In this document: positions 38,856-44,290 of the stretch, in pieces
Numbering within the stretch: position 1 is the stretch's first letter
Layout of the letters: each line of letters opens with the position of its first letter
Origin: Cristatella mucedo
Taxonomy: Eukaryota > Bryozoa > Phylactolaemata > Cristatellidae
Direction: 5' to 3'
Assembly (NCBI GenBank): GCA_009760855.2
Contig: WPIO01000046.1
Location: 2,940,501-2,985,000, forward strand
Length of the DNA stretch: 44,500 nt
Notes under the pieces: model-generated
Seen by the model: the letters and a program-made list of their open reading frames with translations, nothing else
What the model was told of the DNA's origin: nothing
Databases searched by the model: none
Position numbers and translations under genes: made by a program

Positions 38856-41697
38856 CTTCTCTCACTCTGCTTTCAGACAAAGAATGCTTTGGACGTTACT
38901 GCTACCCAAGTTGGCTCTTTGGTTTCGGTTATGAGAGAGACGACGTTAAATGCATCGAGAGCCATGCATCTGCTCACGGGTACGTCGGTCCATACTTATT
39001 TCGTCGTGATGCGCTCCTCATGGGTACCTCACGTATTAGCGGTTGTGAGTATGAAGTGACCAATGAGGTGATTGCTATGCTACCCGACCCATCTTGCAGA
39101 CTCGAAACTGCTTGCTCCGGCTTCTGTGGAAAAGCATGTGGCTACTGCTGCAGCTAGCCATCTGAACACGACCGGTGATGTTTATCAACAACTCAAGTAA
39201 GTCGTGTCAGTTTTTTTTCATGCTTGCACTTTCTGCCTTTGTGCTGTTCCGAGTGAATACGGCTCCATTACCTGCCACTCTTAGCATGCACAGTCAGCTA
39301 GTCTTAGTGTGCTAATACCTAGGCTAAAGGATAATAATAATAATATTGCACTTGATAAAGCGCCCTCAGAGAACTCAATCTCTTTCTAGGCGCTTCACAT
39401 TTGCTGCAAAGGGAACCGCAATTGAATGGCCGGCAATATTGATAAACGTCATGAATAACATGGTTAGGGGTGACATGCATAGGGTCAGCATGCAAGTGTG
39501 GTTAGTGGCAGCATGCACCGTGTCAGCACGCATATGCACACAAAGGACGAATCACAGGGACCCACTAAATGCTGTCCTAAATAGGTGTGTTTTTAAGTTC
39601 CTTTTAAATGTGGTCAAGTCAGGGGATGTTCTGACGCAGGTCGGGAGGGAGTTCCAGGCTTTGGGAGCATACGAACTAAATGCACGGTCTCCAAAGGATT
39701 TAAGGTTTGTACGAGGTATTGGTATACTTTTAGATTCCGAAAAGCGGGTGGTTCAATGCTTGGCCTGGTGGGGGAGTAGATCTGAGAGATAGGCTGGAGC
39801 CAAAGAATGAAGTGACCTAAAAGTGAGTGACAATACCTTGAAGTCAATCCGTTGCTTGACTGGTAGCCAGTGCAGGTCGGCGAGAAGTGGTGTGATATGG
39901 CAATTGCAACGCTCACGACAGACAAGCCTAGCTGCAGAGTTTTACACCAGCTGGAAGCGCCTGATTGCACATGCCGGTAGGCCAGCGAGCAGTGAGTTAC
40001 AGAAGTCAAGATGGGATGTCACAAATGCATGGGCCAACGTAGACGTTATATCCTTATCTAAAAAAGCCCGAATTTTAGCAATGTTATGTAGCTGAAAGTA
40101 GGCAGACTTGATTGTGGAGCTGATGTGGTCGTCTAACGAGCGGTCACTTTGGATCATGACACCTAGATTTCGAGCTGATTCAACTGGAGATATGGTGGCA
40201 GAGCCAATTTTGAGCGTCAGCCTTTTCAATTTGTGAATCACACTGGGTTTGCCCATAACTAGTAAGTTAGTTTCATCATCGTTTAGTTTTAGAAAATTTG
40301 CTGCCATCCAGGTGCGGATTTCGTCAATACATGCAGCAAGAGAGTTGAGAGAACTCGAGGTCCTCGAAGGCTGGGAGGGATCAAAGCAAAGGCACAACTA
40401 AATGTCATCCGCACAGAAGTGAAAGCCTAGATTGTGCTTGGCAATCACATCAGCAAGAGGGAGAGTATAAACGTGAAAAGAACCGGACCTAGTACGGAGC
40501 CCTGAGGTACCTCGTATTTCTGAGGTACCTCGGATAATCGGTGTCCATTCACGCCAACACTCTGGAGTCTCCCGCTGAGATGGGATCTGAACCATTGCAG
40601 AACAGTGCCAATAATGCCCAGGCGAGATGAGACGCGCTCAAGAGGGACTTTGTGATCGATGTCATCAAAAGCTGCCGTAAGATTGAGCAAAACAAACAGA
40701 CTTACTCTAGCCATGTCTGCATTCCCAAGTAGGCCGTTGTTCACCCTAAGCAATTGCTGATTTCGTGGAGTGATTAGCTCTAAAGCCAGACTGGAACTTA
40801 CTATCAAGGTTTGAAGTTTCTATTATATTGAGTTCAGCTGGTCCTTCACGACTTGTGCCAGTGTCTTTGATAGGAATGGTAGGAGGGAGACTGGGTGGTA
40901 GTTGCAGGATAGAGCCTGTCAGTTTGGTAATGTGTTCCAGATGGATACATAGTATTAAATTTTCTTGGTGCTTGGTAAGGTGTCACTGTTGTATCTCCTG
41001 GTGGACCTGCACTCGTGGCAAAAGCTGACCACCGGCAGACCTTTGCTTAGTTGGCCTGGGCATGTGCAATAAAGAAGGGGAATGTTAACAGGTAAGTCCA
41101 TGCGATGAATTAAGTATAGAATAATGATTGGTTAGGACGAATGAAGCCTTGTTGGTTTATCAAGGAAGATCAAAACGGTCCGAAAACAGAATTCTGCTGA
41201 CATACCCTATATACCGGGACAAAAGCGAGATGTTTCAGAAGTTTGTAAGAGGGGCCTTGCGAAAAATGGGTGATGGGATCCTAGACTAACCTTGAGGATT
41301 ATGCTTTGGTTTTGAGCTAGGCTTCCCGTGCTTTGTTGAAAAGCACGGTGCATTTGTTGTACATACTTTAGCATATGCCCTGTTTGAGGCTCATCGGTGG
41401 CATCTACCAGTGACATTTTATTTGCGGTTCTTAACCGAGTTACTTGATCGGGCTTTTACTTGAGTAGTTGAAAGAGATATTATATAGGTGTTTTGCACAG
41501 GTAGTGCTAATGCTAATCAGTTGCATTGGTATGTAGAATGACCATTTATAATGTGTATTTTAGTGACTGACCTATGTAAATTGTTTCAGTGTCAACTCGA
41601 GTATTTTCTTTTGTGTAAGGCTGAACAGTCAAGCTCTCTTTACTCGAACACAATTGCCTCCTTTTCTCTAGTTGCCGTCTCAGACATCTGCAACTGT

Positions 41698-41772
<75 letters not shown>

Positions 41773-41779
41773 GTCCTTG

Positions 41780-41847
<68 letters not shown>

Positions 41848-42162
41848 TCAGATGTGCTGCTGCATTTTTTCGATTTTTGCAGCCTGTTCCTTTTTTTAAA
41901 GAAAATAAATTAAATGAAAATAAAAGAACAGCCCGGTGTTCTTTGTGTAGCAACTGATTAAGATATCTTTGACCGTGCTGCTGTGCCAGTATTACTAGTG
42001 CTATATGCTGAGCGTGGCTGATCTGTTGCAAAAGCCCAGTTTGTTTGTTTTTTGTCATACTATAGACACTGCTTGGAGAACCCAGTTAGCATACTGAAGC
42101 CGGTTGCAACCTCACTTGATAATGGTGATTTTGACATTCGTGGTGCAAAACAATCTGATAAG
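10755..42162 (+). CDS. DCTN1: Dynactin subunit 1 (p150Glued), 22 exons, 3'-partial
   Basis: This gene encodes the largest dynactin subunit, which links cytoplasmic dynein to microtubules and cargo. Coding exons: 10755-10866, 14804-14919, 15453-15978, 16180-16340, 17472-17612, 17840-18019, 18126-18219, 18396-18471, 22271-22430, 24270-24476, 24904-24993, 28120-28245, 28513-28612, 28951-29036, 29128-29249, 29433-29601, 33456-33602, 36612-36698, 36877-36945, 38877-38979, 39100-39196, 42066-42162. They sum to 3066 nt, which is 1022 codons with no internal stop, and all introns are GT-AG. Domain order: CAP-Gly (about residues 8-76), low-complexity linker (77-305), coiled coil 1 (306-621), p150Glued central domain (about 622-1022). 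The match to vertebrate DCTN1 runs collinearly through every exon. The vertebrate protein is about 1280 residues, so roughly 250-300 C-terminal residues are missing past 42162. Identity is near certain; the exon 17 acceptor is the least secure junction. Confidence 0.96.
11890..11930. repeat. Short tandem repeat, TTAGA/GATTA units
   Basis: Four to five imperfect pentamer units, flanked by repeated attcgaag blocks (11881-11886, 11922-11937). It is intronic and a low-copy microsatellite. Confidence 0.8.
12285..12345 (-). mobile_element. Partial tRNA-derived SINE, antisense
   Basis: On the minus strand it holds a perfect pol III box B (GGTTCGAATCC, 12307-12297) preceded by gacctcggtcccgaggtcgt, close to the SINE copies near 25510 and 26630. 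The segment 12308-12331 is a perfect 11-bp inverted repeat with a 2-bp centre. Box A and the LINE-like tail are not clear, so it is a fragment. Confidence 0.55.
13268..13746 (+). mobile_element. LINE family A, 3' fragment with internal deletion
   Basis: The frame at 13306-13527 reads [25 protein letters not shown] and HITL, the standard region after the RT domain. It then jumps to the 3' end at 13586-13746, which finishes with the tail and (ATT)n. The last 150 bp are almost identical to 26342-26503, so these tails come from recent or same-source insertions. Confidence 0.85.
14804..14919 (+). CDS. DCTN1: DCTN1 exon 2: second half of CAP-Gly
   Basis: Encodes residues 38-76. It carries the microtubule and EB1 binding groove motif GKNNG (residues 50-54; GKNDG in human) and the closing GYGIFV (67-72). 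The glycines equivalent to human Gly59 and Gly71, which are mutated in motor neuropathy and Perry syndrome, are both kept (residues 42 and 54). Acceptor ctttag, donor cag|gtatca, phase 0 at the end. Confidence 0.97.
15453..15978 (+). CDS. DCTN1: DCTN1 exon 3: low-complexity linker
   Basis: The longest exon (526 nt, residues 77-251) starts with IQLVDSD, which continues the CAP-Gly as in vertebrates. It then becomes Ser/Ala/Pro/Gly-rich, with a five-residue Gln run from a CAG tract near 15653 and an Ala-rich run with seven consecutive Ala near 15730. It is very GC- and CpG-rich, so several other frames are also open by composition alone. The dense Lys/Arg patch seen here in vertebrate isoforms is not obvious. 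Acceptor tctgcag, donor ccag|gtactc, phase 1. Confidence 0.93.
16180..16340 (+). CDS. DCTN1: DCTN1 exon 4: Pro/Ala/Ser linker
   Basis: Encodes residues 252-305, an Ala/Pro/Ser/Thr stretch ending in TALL. This corresponds to the Pro-rich segment just before coiled coil 1 in vertebrate p150Glued. Phase 1 on entry matches exon 3, and the exon leaves in phase 0 at ctg|gtgcgt. The sequence itself is poorly conserved. Support comes from the phase, the open frame, the composition and the position. Confidence 0.85.
16341..17471 (+). other. DCTN1 intron 4
   Basis: Besides the LINE terminus at 17100-17215 it contains a small tandem array of gcatgctggg units (16507-16541, three copies). The rest is unassigned. 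Confidence 0.7.
17100..17215 (+). mobile_element. LINE family A 3' terminus in intron 4
   Basis: ctttgcagcacacgtcaagt and then gagaatcagttctctaaggg match the family tail, followed by attattaacatcatcatc. It is a very short 5'-truncated copy. Confidence 0.65.
17472..17612 (+). CDS. DCTN1: DCTN1 exon 5: start of coiled coil 1
   Basis: Encodes residues 306-352. The segment [19 protein letters not shown] is nearly superimposable on the start of vertebrate coiled coil 1, with heptad spacing of Leu and Ile. Both ends are phase 0. The donor (cac|gtcagt) is followed 31 nt later by a 20-G run. Confidence 0.96.
17645..17673. repeat. 20-G run in short intron 5
   Basis: Twenty consecutive G (17645-17664) are followed by TGGGGCGGG. 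The tract lies about 31 nt past the donor of a 227-bp intron. It could form a quadruplex in DNA or RNA, and G-runs near donors often enhance splicing. Its exact length may be a sequencing uncertainty. Confidence 0.85.
17840..18019 (+). CDS. DCTN1: DCTN1 exon 6: coiled coil 1
   Basis: Encodes residues 353-412. It contains [20 protein letters not shown] and then [14 protein letters not shown], the most conserved block of coiled coil 1 and part of the dynein intermediate-chain binding region. Acceptor cttgcag, donor aag|gtgcag, phase 0 on both sides. Confidence 0.97.
18126..18219 (+). CDS. DCTN1: DCTN1 exon 7: coiled coil 1
   Basis: Encodes residues 413-443 plus one base ([22 protein letters not shown] and onward). 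This matches the vertebrate AESLQQEVEALKERVDEL block. The exon ends g|gtaagc in phase 1. Confidence 0.95.
18396..18471 (+). CDS. DCTN1: DCTN1 exon 8: coiled coil 1
   Basis: Encodes the end of codon 444 to codon 468 plus two bases ([19 protein letters not shown] and onward). This matches the vertebrate [21 protein letters not shown] region. The acceptor is ctcaag|gct at 18395. An AG nine bases upstream (18387) would put a stop codon in frame, which fixes the choice. The exon ends aa|gtgagt in phase 2. Confidence 0.9.
18895..19480 (-). mobile_element. LINE family B fragment, antisense
   Basis: Begins on the + strand with (AAT)n at 18892-18912, then the reverse complement of a LINE/SINE tail (tggcaccctaagatagccga and onward). 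Further on, gaagccagaagcgagt and ctgaaagcc match 7990-8060. It is a 5'-truncated insertion on the minus strand inside intron 8. Confidence 0.6.
19492..19612. repeat. Compound microsatellite (TA/TG/GA)
   Basis: Blocks of TA, TG, TA, GA (19562-19591) and TA follow one another. Intronic. Confidence 0.95.
19688..20415 (+). mobile_element. LINE family A, 3' fragment
   Basis: Frames carry [34 protein letters not shown] and [11 protein letters not shown], shifted by small indels. They are followed by the tail (aaagtgccaagaaagggaac, then ttattaataa). A decayed 5'-truncated copy in intron 8. Confidence 0.85.
20440..21010 (-). mobile_element. LINE family B fragment, antisense
   Basis: On the minus strand [11 protein letters not shown] (near 20960-20990) matches the [13 protein letters not shown] motif downstream of the RT core. 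The stretch 20530-20660 matches 8210-8340. Many stops. It sits in intron 8 next to an inward-facing family A copy. Confidence 0.6.
21011..22133. other. Unassigned part of DCTN1 intron 8
   Basis: No domain or repeat recognised, apart from a short stretch (21409-21431) echoed at 38209-38232. Confidence 0.55.
22134..22202. repeat. TG dinucleotide repeat
   Basis: About 34 TG units with one early interruption, about 70 bp upstream of the exon 9 acceptor. Confidence 0.97.
22271..22430 (+). CDS. DCTN1: DCTN1 exon 9: coiled coil 1
   Basis: Encodes residues 469-522. It begins [19 protein letters not shown] and ends MIELKDQ, collinear with vertebrate coiled coil 1. Acceptor cttgtag, donor cag|gtacgc. 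It lies about 70 bp after a long TG repeat. Confidence 0.95.
22431..23725. other. Unassigned part of DCTN1 intron 9
   Basis: No exon-like or transposon-like coding signal. It includes a C-rich tract (22808-22838) and an octamer A run (23053-23060). Confidence 0.55.
23726..23881 (+). mobile_element. tRNA-derived SINE
   Basis: Pol III box A-like TGACCCAGTTG (23742-23752) and box B GGTTCAAGCCC (23793-23803) are spaced as in a tRNA. They are followed by gtgaagtgcctgaataaaga and ttctcttagggcactataca, the same 3' tail that ends the LINE copies. It ends in a degenerate ATT stretch. Inserted in intron 9. Confidence 0.85.
24235..24260. repeat. TC microsatellite acting as polypyrimidine tract of exon 10
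   Basis: Thirteen TC units end 9 nt before the AG acceptor at 24268-24269. This tract plus cccgttt is the only pyrimidine run at this acceptor. Confidence 0.85.
24270..24476 (+). CDS. DCTN1: DCTN1 exon 10: coiled coil 1, most conserved block
   Basis: Encodes residues 523-591. [34 protein letters not shown] and LREQLDMA are close to identical to vertebrate p150Glued. The polypyrimidine tract of its acceptor is a TC microsatellite (24235-24260). Phase 0 at both ends. Confidence 0.98.
24904..24993 (+). CDS. DCTN1: DCTN1 exon 11: end of coiled coil 1
   Basis: Encodes residues 592-621 ([19 protein letters not shown] and onward). This matches vertebrate [20 protein letters not shown]. Acceptor tttcag, donor cac|gtaagt, phase 0. 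Confidence 0.95.
25343..25441. repeat. AT-rich microsatellite (TA, TG)
   Basis: TA and TG blocks at 25372-25441, with a shorter TA block near 25343. It abuts the 3' end of the antisense SINE that follows. Confidence 0.95.
25430..25565 (-). mobile_element. tRNA-derived SINE, antisense
   Basis: The reverse complement reads gtgctcgcccagggaccgag, gtgggctcgagccccgaggc (box B region), then gtgaagcgcttgaatagaga and a ttctctcgggaagctataca tail. Same family as 26591-26745. Confidence 0.8.
25577..25640 (-). mobile_element. SINE 3' end, antisense, truncated
   Basis: The reverse complement carries a second copy of the SINE/LINE tail (aaagtgtctgaatagagact, ggttctcctacggtgctgtt). It lies directly behind the SINE at 25430-25565, so one insertion landed next to or inside the other. 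Confidence 0.65.
25660..26503 (+). mobile_element. LINE family A, best-preserved 3' half
   Basis: A single frame (25674-26237, 187 codons) carries the sequence downstream of the RT core: [75 protein letters not shown]-type segments, [20 protein letters not shown] and AWNSLPT, ending FKRNLKTPI. It is followed by about 110 bp of 3' UTR-like sequence, the conserved tail and (ATT)n at 26480-26503. It is 5'-truncated and lies in intron 11. L2/CR1-type arrangement. Confidence 0.93.
26591..26745 (+). mobile_element. tRNA-derived SINE
   Basis: Perfect box A TGGCCCAGCGG (26603-26613) and a box B-like GGTCTCGAGCC (26653-26663), followed by gtgaagcacctggatagaga and ttaagttctct, shared with the LINE tail. 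It lies about 90 bp beyond the end of a LINE and just before a Tc1 relic. Confidence 0.88.
26772..27480 (-). pseudogene. Tc1-like transposase pseudogene
   Basis: Read on the minus strand. An N-terminal helix-turn-helix ([20 protein letters not shown], about 27380-27310) is followed by remnants around 27050 ([12 protein letters not shown]). Then comes [13 protein letters not shown] (about 26992-26950), which holds the second catalytic Asp of the DDE domain. Stops interrupt it, for example right after NLFG. The sequence past the GGGSVMVWG-like block near 26860 is degraded or lost, including the third acidic residue. Terminal inverted repeats are not visible. It sits in intron 11 and is inactive. 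Confidence 0.85.
27481..28119. other. Unassigned end of DCTN1 intron 11
   Basis: May include the 5' part of the Tc1 element; I see no inverted terminal repeat. The exon 12 acceptor follows. Confidence 0.5.
28120..28245 (+). CDS. DCTN1: DCTN1 exon 12: start of p150Glued central domain
   Basis: Encodes residues 622-663. After a short variable stretch it reads [16 protein letters not shown], equivalent to vertebrate TFDFKIKFAETKAHAK. Acceptor tgacag, donor aag|gtatgc, phase 0. Confidence 0.96.
28513..28612 (+). CDS. DCTN1: DCTN1 exon 13: central domain
   Basis: Encodes residues 664-696 plus one base. [11 protein letters not shown] and [15 protein letters not shown] match vertebrate AIEMELRQMEV and LLTAFMPDSFLRPGG. 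It ends in phase 1 at gag|gtaaga, with the Gly codon split into exon 14. Confidence 0.96.
28951..29036 (+). CDS. DCTN1: DCTN1 exon 14: central domain
   Basis: Encodes residues 697-725 ([20 protein letters not shown] and onward), matching vertebrate [20 protein letters not shown]. Acceptor cttccag, donor aag|gtaaat, phase 0 at the end. Confidence 0.96.
29128..29249 (+). CDS. DCTN1: DCTN1 exon 15: central domain
   Basis: Encodes residues 726-765 plus two bases. [21 protein letters not shown] aligns with the vertebrate helix [20 protein letters not shown]. It ends tg|gtaagt in phase 2, completed by the first base of exon 16. Confidence 0.92.
29433..29601 (+). CDS. DCTN1: DCTN1 exon 16: central domain, KDQLDET block
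   Basis: Encodes the completed codon 766 and residues 767-822. [20 protein letters not shown] is a near match to vertebrate [20 protein letters not shown], a family hallmark. Acceptor gttgtag, donor aag|gtaggc, phase 0. Confidence 0.97.
29851..30645 (-). mobile_element. LINE family A, antisense 3' fragment
   Basis: On the + strand it starts with TAATAATAATTATTATAG, then the reverse complement of the tail (gcttcaagaactaaatctct). The minus strand then reads [19 protein letters not shown] and LHNIAKI-type segments with many frameshifts. In intron 16. Confidence 0.85.
30646..31985. other. Unassigned part of DCTN1 intron 16
   Basis: CpG-poor, no coding signal. Contains a small 15-bp tandem duplication (31636-31665, tttattctaaactat twice) and an ATT stretch near 31810-31830. 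Confidence 0.55.
31990..32290 (+). mobile_element. LINE family A, short 3' fragment
   Basis: Remnants of [15 protein letters not shown]- and LKHLF-type codons precede the 3' region (cagcatttggtgggtccttg, found also near 26240). The tail aaaaagggattaagttctct and (ATT)n follow. In intron 16. Confidence 0.82.
32291..33455. other. Unassigned end of DCTN1 intron 16
   Basis: No supported feature. A stretch at 32320-32400 faintly resembles the SINE head, but too weakly to call. Confidence 0.5.
33456..33602 (+). CDS. DCTN1: DCTN1 exon 17: central domain (start uncertain)
   Basis: Encodes residues 823-871. [19 protein letters not shown] aligns with vertebrate CTMQLADHIKFTQSALDCM. The acceptor ctgcag|ggt is the phase-0 choice that keeps the frame open, but its first residues ([11 protein letters not shown]) match the vertebrate HLYSIHLAEQ only loosely. 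The donor ggg|gtgagt lies within a run of five Gs, so it could shift by a codon or less. Confidence 0.82.
34331..34673. mobile_element. pogo/Tigger-like MITE (non-autonomous DNA transposon)
   Basis: The left end TA-cagtcgtccctcgctact and the right end cgataaacgagggatgagtt-TA are imperfect inverted repeats sharing CCCTCG, with TA at both borders as in Tc1/mariner/pogo insertions. The body (ttcgattataaataaagaat and neighbouring AT-rich sequence) resembles, from memory, a MITE type widespread in aquatic animals. No ORF, about 340 bp, in intron 17. It is locally CpG-richer than its surroundings. Confidence 0.72.
34674..36140. other. Unassigned part of DCTN1 intron 17
   Basis: No supported coding exon or transposon. 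Contains a 10-G run (35953-35962). Confidence 0.5.
36150..36285 (-). mobile_element. tRNA-derived SINE, antisense, diverged
   Basis: The reverse complement reads gtaggctcgagcgattcggc and cctggataaagattacattc, followed by tcttaggctggtatatcaat. This aligns with the box B region and tail of the SINE at 26591-26745. The box A end is eroded. In intron 17. Confidence 0.7.
36612..36698 (+). CDS. DCTN1: DCTN1 exon 18: central domain
   Basis: Encodes residues 872-900 ([20 protein letters not shown] and onward). It corresponds to vertebrate [20 protein letters not shown]. Acceptor gttgcag, donor cag|gtatgt, phase 0. Confidence 0.85.
36877..36945 (+). CDS. DCTN1: DCTN1 exon 19: central domain
   Basis: A 23-codon exon (residues 901-923, [11 protein letters not shown] and onward) equivalent to the basic CKKIRRRMPGTDAP stretch of vertebrates. 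It is preceded by an 11-T tract and tag. Donor gag|gtgccc, phase 0. Confidence 0.85.
36946..38616. other. Unassigned part of DCTN1 intron 19
   Basis: No exon or transposon coding recognised. The stretch 38209-38232 echoes 21409-21431. Confidence 0.5.
38617..38669. repeat. TG dinucleotide repeat
   Basis: About 26 uninterrupted GT units, 200 bp before exon 20. Confidence 0.97.
38767..38852. repeat. TC microsatellite upstream of exon 20
   Basis: A near-pure TC tract of about 85 bp. With tgactcttctctcactctgc it forms the pyrimidine-rich stretch leading to the acceptor at 38876. Confidence 0.95.
38877..38979 (+). CDS. DCTN1: DCTN1 exon 20: central domain
   Basis: Encodes residues 924-957 plus one base ([19 protein letters not shown] and onward). 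It aligns with vertebrate [20 protein letters not shown]. The acceptor (tttcag) lies 25 nt after a TC microsatellite of about 85 bp. It ends cgg|gtacgt in phase 1. Confidence 0.9.
39100..39196 (+). CDS. DCTN1: DCTN1 exon 21: central domain
   Basis: Encodes residues 958-989 plus two bases. The helical, Ala-rich stretch [10 protein letters not shown] and the following GDVYQQLK align with vertebrate ALEELAFKASEQIYG and PYECLRQ. Acceptor ttgcag, donor aa|gtaagt, phase 2. Confidence 0.88.
39331..40990 (-). mobile_element. LINE family A, antisense, with RT core
   Basis: The longest well-preserved copy. From the + strand left end, ATT repeats and the tail (39333-39400) are followed on the minus strand by the C-terminal region (about 39500-40040). 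Next, at 39942-40397, comes a 151-codon frame with [19 protein letters not shown] and [18 protein letters not shown]. The RT core lies at 40398-40807, with [46 protein letters not shown] and a catalytic ADD as CADDI. A stop follows CADDI directly. Sequence from 40810 to about 40990 is degraded. It lies in intron 21. Confidence 0.93.
40991..41698. other. Unassigned part of DCTN1 intron 21
   Basis: No supported feature. Confidence 0.5.
41699..41849. repeat. Interrupted TC microsatellite
   Basis: Two TC tracts (41699-41769 and 41782-41849) separated by tcgtgtccttgtcc. Long Ser-Leu or Arg-Glu frames over it are repeat artefacts. Confidence 0.96.
42066..42162 (+). CDS. DCTN1: DCTN1 exon 22: last exon seen
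   Basis: Encodes residues 990-1022 ([20 protein letters not shown] and onward, ending KQSDK). It aligns with vertebrate [22 protein letters not shown]. Acceptor actatag, donor aag|gtatgg, phase 0. No later exon matching the Pro-rich and coiled-coil 2 sequence is found before 44500, so the gene continues past the window. Confidence 0.9.
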
Positions 42163-42733
42163 GTATGGCTGCTAAGCTATGCTCTACTTAGAAAGACTTA
42201 CAATGTGCACACAGTTTTGGGTATTAATCGTTTTCTTTGTTTTAGACCACTGTTTATTGTTACTAGGCAGTCTAATATAAGGTTAAGAAAAAAGTTTAGG
42301 CGTCGTGTTTTTCATTAAATCGCTATTAAAATCAAGTTAGTAAAATGACGACACACGAACCTTTTTTATAACTTTATATAATGTATTGCTCATGACTCTT
42401 GTCTTCAGAATATAGTTCAAGATTTCGTGAATTATCTTTCCTCTGTGTGCATTTGCTTTTCTTGCACTGAGATTAGAAAGGCTCTGGTCTTAAGGTTATA
42501 TACAACTTGTCAAACACCATTTCAGCATATCCTTGGAGAATTGAGCAGCCGATTTGTCTTTAGCTTCTTATTGGCAACTGGGTGAGCACAAACCAAGCTG
42601 AATCATCTACCATCTTTTATATTTTTGATTGCATGTTCTTGACCTCCCACCAACCTTTGTGGAGATTGGTGTTAAGAAGGACCAAGTTCCACCAAGATCG
42701 ATCGGTAGATATCGATTGACAAACCGAGAGAGA
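42163..42733. other. Sequence after DCTN1 exon 22
   Basis: Presumed intron 22. No exon matching the next vertebrate segment (Pro-rich, then coiled coil 2) is seen. Confidence 0.55.
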
Positions 42734-44290
42734 GAGATAATAATAATAATACATTTGTATAGCACTCAGAGAACTTATTCTGTTTGCAGCACTTTGCTGA
42801 AAAGGAAGCATGATCAAATGGTTAGTGGTAACATGCACGGTGTGAACATGCATGATATGGTTTGAGGTAACGTCAGCAGTGTCAGCACGAATAAGCCCAC
42901 TTTTAGACCTCAAGAACTTCTTAGAGAAACGGTGCATTTAGCTTCATTTTAAATGTCAAGTTAGGGGATGTCATGGCATCAGTTGGGAGTGAGTTTCCAA
43001 CTTGGGGAGCATACGAACTAAATGCACGTTTTCTGAAGGATTTAAGCTTGGTTTGAGGCTTGGCTAAACGATTTGAGTCAGAAGAGTGGTTGTTGGTGAG
43101 TATTTCTGATAGGCAGGCTGGAGCTAGTGAATAGTTTGACCTAAAAATGAGTGATAGAACCTTTATGTCGTTACACTGCTGATTGGGAGCCCGTGCTGAT
43201 CGGCGAGAATTGCTATAATGTGGCAACTTCGATGTTCACGAGAGGCATGTCCAGTTCCCGAGCTTTACAGTAACTGTAAGCATCTTGTTGCATAGGCCGG
43301 TACCCATCAAGCTGTGGCTTGCAGAAGTCGAGATGGAATGTCGAAATTGCAAGGACTAACTTGGACGCAGTGTCAGTGTCAAAGCAGGCTCAAATTTTGG
43401 CAATGTCAAGTTGCTGAAAGTACAAAGACTTTGACTGGATCTTTCTGGTGGGATAAACTAGTAAATGGTCACTTTGGATCGGGCGCATAGATTTCTTGTA
43501 AGTGTTAAGGGAGATATGCTGGCAGAGTCAATTTTGAGAGTTAAATGTTGCAATTTCTGAATTGTACTTGGTTTGCCTATAAGCTAGTACGTTTGCTTTC
43601 TCGTCATTCAATCTGACAAAGTTTGCTGCCATCCAAATGTGGATATTAGCAATACATGCAGCACGGGAGTTGAGAGACTTTGACACGCTCGAGGGCTGGG
43701 AGGAATCAAAGCAGAGGTGCAGCTGCATGTTTTCGATGTGAATCAAAGAAGCGAAAGCCTAGATCGTGCTTGGTGATGGCATCAGTAAGAGGGAGAGTGC
43801 ACTGAGTCCGAGGTACCTTAGTGGCTCTTCCGATGATCTTTTTGCATTTATATCAAAATTCTGGAGTTTCCCACTGAGATATGACTTAAACCATCGGAGT
43901 GTAGTGCCAGTGATACCCAGCTGAGATGAGAAGTGCTCTAGAAAGACTTGAAGATCGATAGATCGCTGCCGGAAGATCGGTCAAAACAAGCAGTGAAACA
44001 TTACCTAAGTCTGCATTTCCGAGAAGGTTGTTATACACCCGAAGCAATGTTGACTCTGGAATGTTAGCTCTAAAAACAGGCTATAACTTACTTGCTAGGT
44101 ATTAGAACCTTCAATATAAAATTTTAGATGGCCCTCAATTATTCGTTCCAGTATCTTTGATGATTGGAATGGCAGTAGTGAGGCCGGGTGGAAGTTGCTC
44201 AAGTTCTGTTGGTCTAGTGAAGATTTCTTAATTAGTGACTTAGCAACACCTTTTTTGAAAAGTGTAGGGAAGGAGATAGTGAGAGGGGAG
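42734..44290 (-). mobile_element. LINE family A, antisense, decayed, with N-terminal RT part
   Basis: Starts with (AAT)n at 42738-42752 and the reverse complement of the tail. Minus-strand frames then give LTFKMKLNAPFL, SLAPACLSEIL, AANFVRLNDEKANVL (43528-43746) and, farthest right, LIKKSSLDQQNLSNFHPASL with SSKILERII (44095-44290), the start of the RT domain. Multiple frameshifts. It lies after the last DCTN1 exon seen, in the following intron. Confidence 0.87.

Noticed and set aside
41546-42058. Long open frames over the TC repeat (Ser-Leu or Arg-Glu repeats)
   Set aside because: Pure microsatellite translation.
42525-42583. Possible next DCTN1 exon after tttcag, ending before ggtgagc
   Set aside because: It would encode a hydrophobic segment (SRFVFSFLLATG) unlike the Pro-rich and coiled-coil sequence expected next.
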